DNA from: Archangium_A sp043753955
GTDB lineage: Bacteria; Myxococcota; Myxococcia; Myxococcales; Myxococcaceae
Direction: 5' to 3'
Assembly: GCA_043753955.1 (NCBI GenBank)
Contig: JAYUVR010000300.1
Coordinates: 1 to 12,956 of the forward strand
Length of the DNA: 12,956 nucleotides
Under the pieces are notes generated by a model. That model made no database searches and had not been told where the DNA came from. It saw only the letters and a list, made by a program, of their open reading frames with translations. A program made the translations under genes and the position numbers. This document shows, one piece after another, positions 1 to 6,869 of the stretch; within the stretch, counting starts at the first letter, position 1, and every line of letters starts with the position of its first letter.

Positions 1-5
1 TTCTA

Positions 6-92
6 CGGAGAGGGTGGGATTCGAACCCACGATACCCTTTCAGGTACACACGCTTTCCAGGCGTGCGCCTTCAGCCACTCGGCCACCTCTCC
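6..92 (-). tRNA. tRNA-Ser, anticodon GGA
   Basis: An 87-nt class II tRNA on the minus strand. The 7-bp acceptor stem is GGAGAGG/CCTCTCC, the discriminator base is G, and the T arm carries TTCGAAT. The anticodon loop CTGGAAA gives anticodon GGA, which reads UCC and UCU. A long variable arm (about TACC-TGAAA-GGGTA) is the serine identity element recognised by seryl-tRNA synthetase. CCA is not encoded. It is the last member of the tRNA/tadA cluster visible here. Confidence 0.97.
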
Positions 93-119
93 ACGACCGC
101 CAGCTGACGACGGCACGAG

Positions 120-206
120 CGGAGAGCGTAGGATTCGAACCTACGATACCGTTACCGGTATGCCTGATTTCGAGTCAGGTGCCTTCGACCACTCGGCCAG
201 CTCTCC
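120..206 (-). tRNA. tRNA-Ser, anticodon CGA
   Basis: An 87-nt class II tRNA on the minus strand. The acceptor stem is GGAGAGC/GCTCTCC with discriminator G. The anticodon loop CTCGAAA gives CGA, which reads UCG. The long variable arm and TTCGAAT T loop are present, and CCA is not encoded. Its 5' end is only 6 nt after the tadA stop codon and its 3' end is 27 nt before tRNA-Ser(GGA), so it probably lies on the same transcript. Confidence 0.97.
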
Positions 207-212
207 AACGAC

Positions 213-695
213 TTATTCAGTTGTGCTTTTCCGTGCCCGAAGGCTCGCAAAAAAAGTTTTGAGCGTTTGGCTACACGCTTCACCCATCACTCCGCTCGTC
301 ACTTCAACTTGGTGGTTATGCCTGGGTTCTCGCGCCAAGTCATACAATGAGCCCACTGCACCTGCTTTGAGATCGACCGCCCCAAACACCAACCTCGACA
401 CCCGGGCTTGAACCAAAGCACCGGCACACATCGCACAGGGCTCTAAGGTGACGTAAATCGTGACCTGAGAAAGTCGCCACGCTCCAATCGCGGTGGCGGC
501 TTCTCGCATCGCACTCAACTCAGCATGAGAAAAAGGGTCGCGATCGATTTCTCGACGATTGTAACCGCGCCCGATGATCAACCCATCTTTGACGGCCACC
601 GCACCCACAGGAACTTCGCCCAAACCAGCGGCGTGGTTCGCCAGTTCCAACGCTTGAGCCATAAAAAGGCTGTCGATGTCGTCAGTGTCTCTCAT
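213..695 (-). CDS. tadA: tRNA-specific adenosine deaminase TadA
   Basis: TadA deaminates the wobble adenosine A34 of tRNA-Arg(ACG) to inosine, so one tRNA can read CGU, CGC and CGA. The 160-residue product has the normal family length and the full zinc-dependent cytidine/deoxycytidylate deaminase signature. Zinc ligand His57 and proton shuttle Glu59 lie in the HAE motif, and Cys87 and Cys90 lie in PCAMC. The EVPVGAV segment near residue 27 and GAVGSLYDL near residue 112 also match TadA. The ATG at 693-695 fits the family N-terminus. No Shine-Dalgarno sequence lies between it and the end of tRNA-Arg(ACG), 12 nt upstream, and the stop codon is 6 nt from tRNA-Ser(CGA). The gene is therefore embedded in a tRNA array that includes its own expected substrate. 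Confidence 0.96.
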   Translation of the reverse strand: MRDTDDIDSLFMAQALELANHAAGLGEVPVGAVAVKDGLIIGRGYNRREIDRDPFSHAELSAMREAATAIGAWRLSQVTIYVTLEPCAMCAGALVQARVSRLVFGAVDLKAGAVGSLYDLAREPRHNHQVEVTSGVMGEACSQTLKTFFASLRARKSTTE

Positions 696-707
696 CGTGT
701 TTGAGTG

Positions 708-781
708 CGCTCCGTGGAGGATTCGAACCTCCGGCCTTTGGATTCGTAGTCCAACGCTCTATCCAGCTGAGCTAACGGAGC
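708..781 (-). tRNA. tRNA-Arg, anticodon ACG
   Basis: A 74-nt class I tRNA on the minus strand. The acceptor stem is GCTCCGT/ACGGAGC with discriminator G. The anticodon loop CTACGAA gives ACG, and the T loop is TTCGAAT. CCA is not encoded. A34 of this tRNA is the established bacterial TadA editing site, and tadA starts 12 nt downstream. It is the only non-serine tRNA in the array. Confidence 0.97.
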
Positions 782-808
782 TCTCTTTTCAACACAAATC
801 ACCGGTTG

Positions 809-895
809 CGGAGTGAGAGGGATTCGAACCCTCGATACACTTTCGCGTATACAGGTTTAGCAAACCTGCGCCTTCAGCCGCTCGGCCATCACTCC
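809..895 (-). tRNA. tRNA-Ser, anticodon GCT
   Basis: An 87-nt class II tRNA on the minus strand. The acceptor stem is GGAGTGA/TCACTCC with discriminator G. The anticodon loop TTGCTAA gives GCU, which reads AGC and AGU. A long variable arm is present (TATAC...GTATC), and CCA is not encoded. It lies 27 nt upstream of tRNA-Arg(ACG) and 40 nt downstream of tRNA-Ser(UGA). Confidence 0.97.
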
Positions 896-935
896 AGCGA
901 AATGACGAGACGTCCTGTCAAAGAACTGCTTCCTA

Positions 936-1022
936 CGGAACAGGTAGGATTCGAACCTACGAACGCCTTTCAGCGTCAGCGGTTTTCAAGACCGCCGCCT
1001 TCAGCCACTCGGCCACTGTTCC
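936..1022 (-). tRNA. tRNA-Ser, anticodon TGA
   Basis: An 87-nt class II tRNA on the minus strand. The acceptor stem is GGAACAG/CTGTTCC with discriminator G. The anticodon loop CTTGAAA gives UGA, which can read UCA and, with wobble modification, further UCN codons. The variable arm is long and CCA is not encoded. It is the first tRNA after serS, 93 nt beyond the serS stop. A T6 run ends directly at its 5' nucleotide. Confidence 0.97.
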
Positions 1023-1060
1023 AAAAAACACTTCGGTGGACCGACGCCCTGACGTCCACC
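1023..1060 (-). terminator. Terminator-like hairpin after serS
   Basis: On the minus strand a perfect 7-bp stem GGTGGAC/GTCCACC (1054-1060 with 1035-1041) encloses a 12-nt loop. It is followed by GAAGTG and then a T6 run at 1023-1028. This resembles an intrinsic terminator, but the T run begins 6 nt after the stem rather than at its base, so efficiency may be low. It may let part of transcription continue into the tRNA array or act as a processing site. A second, weaker GGGGGC/GCCCCC pairing lies just upstream (1071-1098). Confidence 0.4.
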
Positions 1061-1115
1061 TTCAGACGACGGGGGCGCACCCAGTACAGCAAGCCCCCCG
1101 CGACTGCAAACGCTT

Positions 1116-2381
1116 TCAGCCGGCGACGATTTCTCGCAGGCCGCCCATATAGGGCCACAGCGCTTCCGGCAAGCCTACGCTGCCGTCTTCCCGCTGATAA
1201 TTCTCAAGAATCGCAACGACGGTGCGACCCACCGCCAGCGCAGACCCATTCAAGGTGTGCACCAGCTGAGGCTTTTCACCCGGGGCAGGGCGAAACCGAA
1301 TTTTTGCTCGTCGCGCCTGAAAGTCACTGAAGTTCGAGCACGAGCTGATTTCCCGGTAGGCGTTTTGACCGGGCAACCACACTTCTAAGTCGTAAGTCTT
1401 CTGCGAGGCGAAGCCCATGTCACCTGTGCACAAAAGCGTGCGCCGGTGATGGAGCCCCAATTTTTGCAAAATATTTTCAGCATCGCCCACTAGGGTCTCA
1501 AGCTCTTGGAGCGACTGAGTGGGGTGCGCAAAGGTTACGATTTCAACCTTGTGAAACTGATGCATGCGAATGAGGCCGCGCGTGTCTTTCCCCGCACTCC
1601 CGGCTTCAGCGCGGAAGCAGGGTGAAAATGCGACGTATTTGACCGGGAGCGGGCCTTCGAGAATTTCGTCGGCGTGGTAGTTGGTCACCGGCACTTCAGC
1701 GGTGGGTATGAGAAAGAGCTCTCGACCGGTGGTGGTGCGAAATGCGTCTTCTTCGAATTTCGGCAACTGCCCCGTGCCCGTCATCGATTCGCGCGAGACC
1801 AGGTAGGGCGGCAGCAACTCGGTGTAGCCATGTCGAGTGTGCTCGTCGATCATAAATGAGACCAGCGCGCGCTCGAGCCGGGCTAGCGCCCCTTTCGAAA
1901 AGGCAAAGCGTGGGCCTGAGACTTTTACCGCCCGTTCGAAATCGAGCAGCCCCAGTTTTTCACCCACCTCGAAGTGTTGCTTCGGGGTGAAGAGAAACCG
2001 TGGCTTTTCACCCCAGCTGTGGACCACGACGTTGCCCTGTTCGTCAGCGCCGACAGGCACCGAATCATGAGGCAGGTTTGGCACCATCATCATCTGCGAA
2101 AACAGCTCTTCTTCGATGACTTTGAGCCGAGCTTCTTGATCTCTGATTACTAGGCCCAATTCCTTCATCGAAGCTTTCAGCTCTTCGCGCTTCGAAGCAT
2201 CGGTCTTCATCAGGTTTTGCGCCTGATTCTTGTGGGCCTGATTGGCTTCGAGCTCGATGTTCACCTTTCTTCTCTCAGCGAAGAGTTCCTGAAAGCGAGA
2301 AAGGTCGAGTGTGCCTCCGCGATCTTTCAGACGGGCCAACACGGCATCAAAATTCTTTGAAAATTCCTTGAGGTCCAGCAC
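1116..2381 (-). CDS. serS: Seryl-tRNA synthetase
   Basis: This cytoplasmic class II aminoacyl-tRNA synthetase activates serine with ATP and charges tRNA-Ser. The 421-residue length is normal for bacterial SerRS. Residues about 1-105 form the N-terminal antiparallel coiled-coil arm that grips the long variable arm of tRNA-Ser (charged helices such as ELFAERRKVN and MKELGLVIRDQ). The catalytic core shows the TAEVP serine-binding segment (227-231), motif 2 (FRAEAGSAGKDTRG, about 256-269, then HQFHKVE) and motif 3 (NGSALAVGRTVVAILEN, 378-394). Translation starts at a GTG: AAGGAG lies 9 nt upstream and an in-frame TGA sits two codons before it. The gene follows the TPR gene by 24 nt and is followed by four tRNA-Ser genes, its substrates. 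Confidence 0.97.
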   Translation of the reverse strand: MLDLKEFSKNFDAVLARLKDRGGTLDLSRFQELFAERRKVNIELEANQAHKNQAQNLMKTDASKREELKASMKELGLVIRDQEARLKVIEEELFSQMMMVPNLPHDSVPVGADEQGNVVVHSWGEKPRFLFTPKQHFEVGEKLGLLDFERAVKVSGPRFAFSKGALARLERALVSFMIDEHTRHGYTELLPPYLVSRESMTGTGQLPKFEEDAFRTTTGRELFLIPTAEVPVTNYHADEILEGPLPVKYVAFSPCFRAEAGSAGKDTRGLIRMHQFHKVEIVTFAHPTQSLQELETLVGDAENILQKLGLHHRRTLLCTGDMGFASQKTYDLEVWLPGQNAYREISSCSNFSDFQARRAKIRFRPAPGEKPQLVHTLNGSALAVGRTVVAILENYQREDGSVGLPEALWPYMGGLREIVAG

Positions 2382-2390
2382 GGCTCACCA

Positions 2391-2396
2391 CTCCTT
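2391..2396 (-). promoter_or_regulatory. Ribosome binding site fixing the serS GTG start
   Basis: On the minus strand AAGGAG lies 9 nt before GTG (2379-2381). An in-frame TGA at 2385-2387 excludes a longer reading frame, so this site supports GTG as the serS start. Confidence 0.8.
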
Positions 2397-2405
2397 CAAA
2401 AGACG

Positions 2406-5400
2406 TCACTTGAGATATTCGAGTTCATCTTCGATCTCAGCCTTGTTGTCTGCATCTGGTCGCAGCTCAAGGTACTTTCTGAAAGCCGTGCTGGCGTCTT
2501 TTTTCTTAGCGATGTCTTTATACAAGTACCCCAGTGCCAACCAAGAATCTGCGTTTTCAGGTTCGGCCTCGACGGCCTTGCGATACCACTCGATGGCAGG
2601 GGTCCACTGCTTCTTTTCTTGGTACGCCAGACCCAGTCGAGCAAAGACAGAGGTCAAGTGAGGGTCATCGCGAATAGCCTGAGTATATGTGGCGATGGCT
2701 CCTGACCAGTCTTCGAGCTTCATCTGTGCATCGCCTTTGAGCACTCGAGTGGCATTGCGTGACGGGTCTGCTTCCAGCGCACTTTGATAGGCGATGACGG
2801 CTTTGGTGAAGTCGTTGCGATCGAAGTAAATGCGCCCCATCGCTTCAAGCGCATCTGCAAATTTCGGGTCGATGTCGAGGGCCAGTTTGAGCTGAGCCAA
2901 CGCTTCTTCGCTCGCCCGAGACGCGGCGAGAATTTTCGCGTACCAGTACAAATACAGAGGGTCTTTTTCTTTGACGTCGAGCGCGCGCTTCATGGCTTCG
3001 AGCGCTTGGGTGTTTTCGTTTTTGGCGTGCTTCACTCGGGCTAGAAAAAAATTGCCGTCGGCATGATTGGGCTCAGCGACCAACGCTGCGCTCAAGTGCT
3101 TGAGCGCTCCCTCGAGGTCGCCTTTCGTGAATTTCACGGCGCCCAAGGTGACAGTGACTTGCGTATTCTTTGGCTCAGCTTGGTGCGCCGATTCGAGTTC
3201 GGTGATGGCTTCGTCGAGTCGACCCAACTTCCACAACGTCACTCCACGCTGCAGCTGGCCGCCTTCGATTCGTTTACTCAGTGCGAGCGCTTTTTCGACT
3301 TGCGTCGAGGCGAGCTGCACGTTGCCCCGGGCCAGCGTGACCCGCGACAGGCTTAAGTACGCTTCAGCAGCATACGGGTTGAGTTCGAGCGCTTTTTTAA
3401 GCTCAGTTTCGGCGCGCTCGTACTGTCGGTCATGAATCGCCAATTCAGCCATTTCAACGCGCAGCGAAGCATTATCAGGAGCCTGGCTCAGGCCGCTTTC
3501 AAGCAACGGAGGTATTTCTGAGAAGCGCCGCGAACGCATCAGGAGCCGTGACAAATAGAGATAGCTTTCTGCGATTTTCGGGTCTGCAGCAATGGCACGC
3601 TTGTAAGCCTCTTCGGCACCCTTGACGTCATCGAGCCCGTCAGCCACTCGGCCCGCCAAGTAAGCCAAGGTCGCATTGCCTGGGAACCGGGTGTTGGCAT
3701 TCGACATCACCTTTGAGGCTTCATCCATCTTTCCCGCGATAATGAGGCTCGAGAGGTAGTCTGCCGTGTAGTCGAGATTTTCAGGAGCAGCTCTGACCGC
3801 AGTTTGAAAAAGTGGAGCCGCTTTCTCTGGTTGGTGGAGCTCGACATAGGTGTGGCCAAGCCGCCCGTTGGTAAAGGCGTTGTTGGGGTCAACTTTGAGC
3901 GCTTCCTCAAACAGAGGGACTGCGTCAGCTAGATTGCCTTGCACCACCAGGGTTTCTGCTTTGAGTGCGAGCGCCTTGCCCAACGCTCCGGGCGACAAAT
4001 TGGGTCGGCCTTCATCGCTCAATGCTTTTTCGAGCAGCTCTTCGCCGCGGTCGGCTTCTTTGCGGCGAATGATGGCGATTTCAGCCAGTTCAACCGCTGA
4101 AGAGAGGTGTGAAGGGTCTGCCTCGATGGCCTCAGCAAATCGGCCCGCCGCCTCGTTGATTTCGTTTTGCTGTTTGTGCAGCAACCCCAAGGCGTGCAGG
4201 GCTTTGGCACTCTGGGGGGCTTTTTTGAGAATCGCCTCGTATTCTGCTTTGGCTTGAGTCGTTTGTTTTTTGAGCAAGTACGCATCGGCGCGAAGAAAAC
4301 GGGTTTCGAGATCATCTCCATCGCGGGCCACGGCATCAGCAATGCTGGCCAAGGCCGCGTCGGCATCGTTACGACTTAAGGCTGCCGCCGCTTCTGTCTT
4401 CAGAACTTCGGGGTGCTTTTCGCCCAACAATCGAACGCTGACCAAGTCGCGCTGTGCTTGTTGCAGTTCGCCCGGTTCTGATTTGCCGAATTTGCGGTCG
4501 AGTGCGAAAACGGCTTGGCACCACAATGCGCGCGCCTCAGGGTAATCTTTGATTTGGAGCGCCTGTTGGGCCGAGTCTTTGGCCAATTTGTAAGACTTCC
4601 ACGTGTCTTGCAGCAACCCCTTTCGCGCGGCCTGCAGGTAACCAAATTCGCGCGAATCGGGTTTAACGGTCGAAGGGAACGCCAGTTTAAGCCCGAAAAA
4701 ACCATAGGGCGTCACGAAGCCCATCACGAGGCCACCCACCACGACGGCGAGAGCGGCAGTCAAGGCAATGGCAACGGGTAAGAATTTCTTGAACGAGAAG
4801 GGATCTTTGCTCTGGACGACAGCGACCGCCGCCATACGCCCTTCGTAAAGTTGTTTGAGGCGATCCATCGACGGGTGCGGCGCCTCGTCATTCGGCTTCG
4901 ATAGAATCGGTTCTGGCGAGGTGCTGGGTGAGGGCGAAGCCAACAGCTGCGCAATCACTTGTTCAAAAGCGGGCTCAGTACCAATGGGGTGCCAGCTTTC
5001 TGCATCGAGCGAGACTTCTTCATTCCCCAGCAGCTGACCCTCTTCCAACATTTTCGCGATGACGGATTCTTCGAAGGGCCCGAAAACTTTGCCGCTGCGC
5101 CGCTTGACGTGAAAGCGTCGCGCCGAGGTGCCGTCAGAAAGACCCGCGCCCGCTTCTTTTGCGCCTTGGTCGATGAAAGACAACATTTCGAGGCCATCCA
5201 TCGGCCCTGCATCGAGAGGCGGCAACTGCGGCAGTGATGCGTTTAAGTCTGCTTCTAAATTCTCTGGCGGAGGCAGCCCGGCACCGAAGTCGACTTCTCC
5301 GAACGAGATGGGGGCGGGCGCATTGCTAAAATCGAATTCTCCACGTGAGGTAGGGAGATCAAAACCCAAGTCAGGTTCTGCACTGTGCGCACCTGGCGGC

Positions 5401-6779
5401 GGCCCCAAATCAAATGCACCGGCGGCAGGGAGCGCACCAGGAGGCGGGGGAAGGACCGCGAAGTCGAAACTTTCCATCGCAGGAGGCAACGGCGAGGAAT
5501 CGACGCTGAAAACTCCTGAACCAGAACTGCTTCGAGGCGGGTCAAAATGCAATGCACTCGGCGCGGCCGCTTGGGGTGCTCCAAAGTCAAAGCCGGTCGC
5601 CGCTGCAGGCGGAGCGGGCAGCTCGCTCACATGCCCAAACCCTGACTTCGAGGACGGGAGCGGCACGGGCCCTGAGGGGGAGGAAAAATCGAACTCGGAT
5701 GAATCGGGTGTTCCCGGAAGCGGCACGGGCCCTGCGGGGGAGGAAAAATCGAACTCGGATGAATCAGGTGTTCCCGGAAGCGGCACCGGTCCTGCGGGAG
5801 AGGAAAAATCAAATCCGCCTGAATCAGGTGTTCCCGGCAGCGGCACCGGTCCTGCGGGGGACGAAAAATCAAAGCCGGATGAATCGGGCGTTCCCGGCAG
5901 AGGCACAGCGCCAGCGGTAGAGGAAAAATCGAACTCGGATGAGTCGGGCGTCCCCAGCAGAGGCACTGGTCCAGCGGGGGAGGAGAAATCAAACCCGGCT
6001 GAATGGGGCGTTCTCGGCAGGGCCACCGCGCTAGAGCGAGAAGAAAAATCGACCTCAGAGGAAGCGGGCGTTCCCGGCAAAGGGACCGCTCCTGAGGGAG
6101 AAGAAAAATCGAGCCCAGCTGAATCGAATGTTCCCGGCAGAGGCACAGGCGAAGAGGGCAAAGAAAAATCGAACTCGGCTGGGTTGGGTGTACTGGGCAA
6201 AGGCGCGGCATTCTCGACTTTGGGAAAATCGAAATCGAAGGGGTCTTTCTCGCCGGGCAAGGGTCCAGAACTCGTAACTCCGATTGGTTTGTAGGCCGCG
6301 CCCGGCAGAGGTATTCCATTCGAAGCGGGCAGAGCAAATGAAGGTGGCGCGGCCGTCGGAATTCTGGGCGGGCCCGAAGCGAAACCAGGCAGTGGAATTT
6401 CGGTGGTGGGCCTGGAATCAGCGTGTCCGGGCAGAGGCACTCCGATGCGCGTGTCTCGCTCTTCCCAGTCTTGGCGCTGAGGCGCCGCCGCGGTGATGCC
6501 AGGCAAGGGCACCGAATCTGGGCCTGCGCCCCTGTACTCAGGGAAAGCAGCCGCCGGGAGCGGAAGTCTGGCCACCCGAGTCGACTCGTCTTCCCATGAA
6601 GCGGGTTGCGCGGCACTCAGACCCGGGAGCGGCACGGGGCCGCCGGCAGAGGGAGAGAGCTCGAGCTTGACGGGGAAGATTTGCTGGCAGACGGGGCACT
6701 TGATGCGTGCGCCACCAGGCGGAATCTTCGCGTCGTCAATGTTGAGGACAGAACTACAAGACTGGCATGAGACCTTCAT
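2406..6779 (-). CDS. Membrane-anchored zinc-ribbon/GYF/TPR-repeat protein
   Basis: A 1457-residue multidomain protein of unknown specific function. Residues 1-36 form an MJ0042-type zinc ribbon with CxxC pairs at Cys5/Cys8 and Cys28/Cys31. Residues about 41-550 are a Pro/Ser-rich disordered linker with 12 exact PLPG motifs and many FDF motifs, including nine tandem 20-residue units (191-370). Residues about 555-612 match a GYF_2-type domain (VFGPFEESVIAKMLEEGQL, then SWHPIG). A single membrane segment (about 666-688) follows Lys664-Lys665, so the N-terminal half should be cytoplasmic and the rest periplasmic. Residues about 705-1450 hold roughly 20 TPR repeats. The start is supported by AAGGAG 4 nt upstream (6784-6790). 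The zinc-ribbon plus GYF pairing resembles myxobacterial gliding protein GltJ/AgmX, but the TPR half is different. A scaffold or envelope-assembly role is inference. Confidence 0.88.
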   Translation of the reverse strand: MKVSCQSCSSVLNIDDAKIPPGGARIKCPVCQQIFPVKLELSPSAGGPVPLPGLSAAQPASWEDESTRVARLPLPAAAFPEYRGAGPDSVPLPGITAAAPQRQDWEERDTRIGVPLPGHADSRPTTEIPLPGFASGPPRIPTAAPPSFALPASNGIPLPGAAYKPIGVTSSGPLPGEKDPFDFDFPKVENAAPLPSTPNPAEFDFSLPSSPVPLPGTFDSAGLDFSSPSGAVPLPGTPASSEVDFSSRSSAVALPRTPHSAGFDFSSPAGPVPLLGTPDSSEFDFSSTAGAVPLPGTPDSSGFDFSSPAGPVPLPGTPDSGGFDFSSPAGPVPLPGTPDSSEFDFSSPAGPVPLPGTPDSSEFDFSSPSGPVPLPSSKSGFGHVSELPAPPAAATGFDFGAPQAAAPSALHFDPPRSSSGSGVFSVDSSPLPPAMESFDFAVLPPPPGALPAAGAFDLGPPPGAHSAEPDLGFDLPTSRGEFDFSNAPAPISFGEVDFGAGLPPPENLEADLNASLPQLPPLDAGPMDGLEMLSFIDQGAKEAGAGLSDGTSARRFHVKRRSGKVFGPFEESVIAKMLEEGQLLGNEEVSLDAESWHPIGTEPAFEQVIAQLLASPSPSTSPEPILSKPNDEAPHPSMDRLKQLYEGRMAAVAVVQSKDPFSFKKFLPVAIALTAALAVVVGGLVMGFVTPYGFFGLKLAFPSTVKPDSREFGYLQAARKGLLQDTWKSYKLAKDSAQQALQIKDYPEARALWCQAVFALDRKFGKSEPGELQQAQRDLVSVRLLGEKHPEVLKTEAAAALSRNDADAALASIADAVARDGDDLETRFLRADAYLLKKQTTQAKAEYEAILKKAPQSAKALHALGLLHKQQNEINEAAGRFAEAIEADPSHLSSAVELAEIAIIRRKEADRGEELLEKALSDEGRPNLSPGALGKALALKAETLVVQGNLADAVPLFEEALKVDPNNAFTNGRLGHTYVELHQPEKAAPLFQTAVRAAPENLDYTADYLSSLIIAGKMDEASKVMSNANTRFPGNATLAYLAGRVADGLDDVKGAEEAYKRAIAADPKIAESYLYLSRLLMRSRRFSEIPPLLESGLSQAPDNASLRVEMAELAIHDRQYERAETELKKALELNPYAAEAYLSLSRVTLARGNVQLASTQVEKALALSKRIEGGQLQRGVTLWKLGRLDEAITELESAHQAEPKNTQVTVTLGAVKFTKGDLEGALKHLSAALVAEPNHADGNFFLARVKHAKNENTQALEAMKRALDVKEKDPLYLYWYAKILAASRASEEALAQLKLALDIDPKFADALEAMGRIYFDRNDFTKAVIAYQSALEADPSRNATRVLKGDAQMKLEDWSGAIATYTQAIRDDPHLTSVFARLGLAYQEKKQWTPAIEWYRKAVEAEPENADSWLALGYLYKDIAKKKDASTAFRKYLELRPDADNKAEIEDELEYLK
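5670..6209 (-). repeat. Nine tandem 60-bp repeats inside the TPR gene
   Basis: The stretch contains nine head-to-tail 60-bp units, each encoding 20 residues built on PVPLPGTPDS followed by an FDFSS core and a PAG end. A partial tenth unit extends to about 5640. The phase is exact with no indels. The units nearest the 3' end of the gene (roughly 5670-5850) are almost identical. Those near 6200 have diverged (PLPSTPNP, ALPRTPHS, PLLGTPDS), indicating recent expansion from the 3' side. Confidence 0.95.
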
Positions 6780-6824
6780 GCGTCTCCTTTAGAGGGACCA
6801 CAGGCTTTGGCGCAGGCTAGTCGA

Positions 6825-6848
6825 GGAGAATGACGCTGGCGATTCTCC
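6825..6848 (+). other. Inverted repeat ahead of the glycosyltransferase gene
   Basis: GGAGAAT (6825-6831) and ATTCTCC (6842-6848) form a perfect 7-bp inverted repeat around a 10-nt spacer. It ends immediately before the ATG at 6849 and includes the only good GGAG in this divergent intergenic region. It could hide that ribosome binding site in RNA or serve as a protein operator between the two divergent genes. The function is not shown. Confidence 0.4.
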
Positions 6849-6869
6849 ATGCTATGCGTGGGCTGTTCC

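Noticed and set aside
14..262. Plus-strand open frame with VGFEPTIP-type peptides across the tRNAs; a similar one at 806-1330.
   Set aside because: These peptides are the known artefact of translating the antisense strand of tRNA T arms. The region is fully explained by tRNA-Ser genes on the minus strand.
916..921. A perfect TTGACA on the minus strand before tRNA-Ser(GCU), considered as a tRNA promoter -35 box.
   Set aside because: At the correct spacing there is no -10-like sequence, and that position already lies at the mature tRNA 5' end.
4516..4530. A TGGCAC element inside the TPR gene, considered as a sigma-54 promoter.
   Set aside because: The downstream GC element does not match at the needed spacing and the site is within a coding region.
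5640..6209. The 60-bp periodic stretch considered as a CRISPR array or other non-coding repeat.
   Set aside because: The units are directly adjacent without unique spacers and stay in frame within a long coding sequence, so they are protein repeats.
5128..6294. A 388-residue plus-strand open frame antisense to the TPR gene, rich in GTGPAGEEKSN repeats.
   Set aside because: It arises from the absence of stops opposite the 60-bp repeats. It has no ribosome site or recognisable domain, while the minus-strand frame has intact zinc-ribbon, GYF and TPR domains.
5627..6616. A 329-residue minus-strand frame overlapping the TPR gene in another frame.
   Set aside because: It is a low-complexity Arg/Cys/Pro/Leu-rich product generated by the repeat composition, with no domain and no independent start signal.
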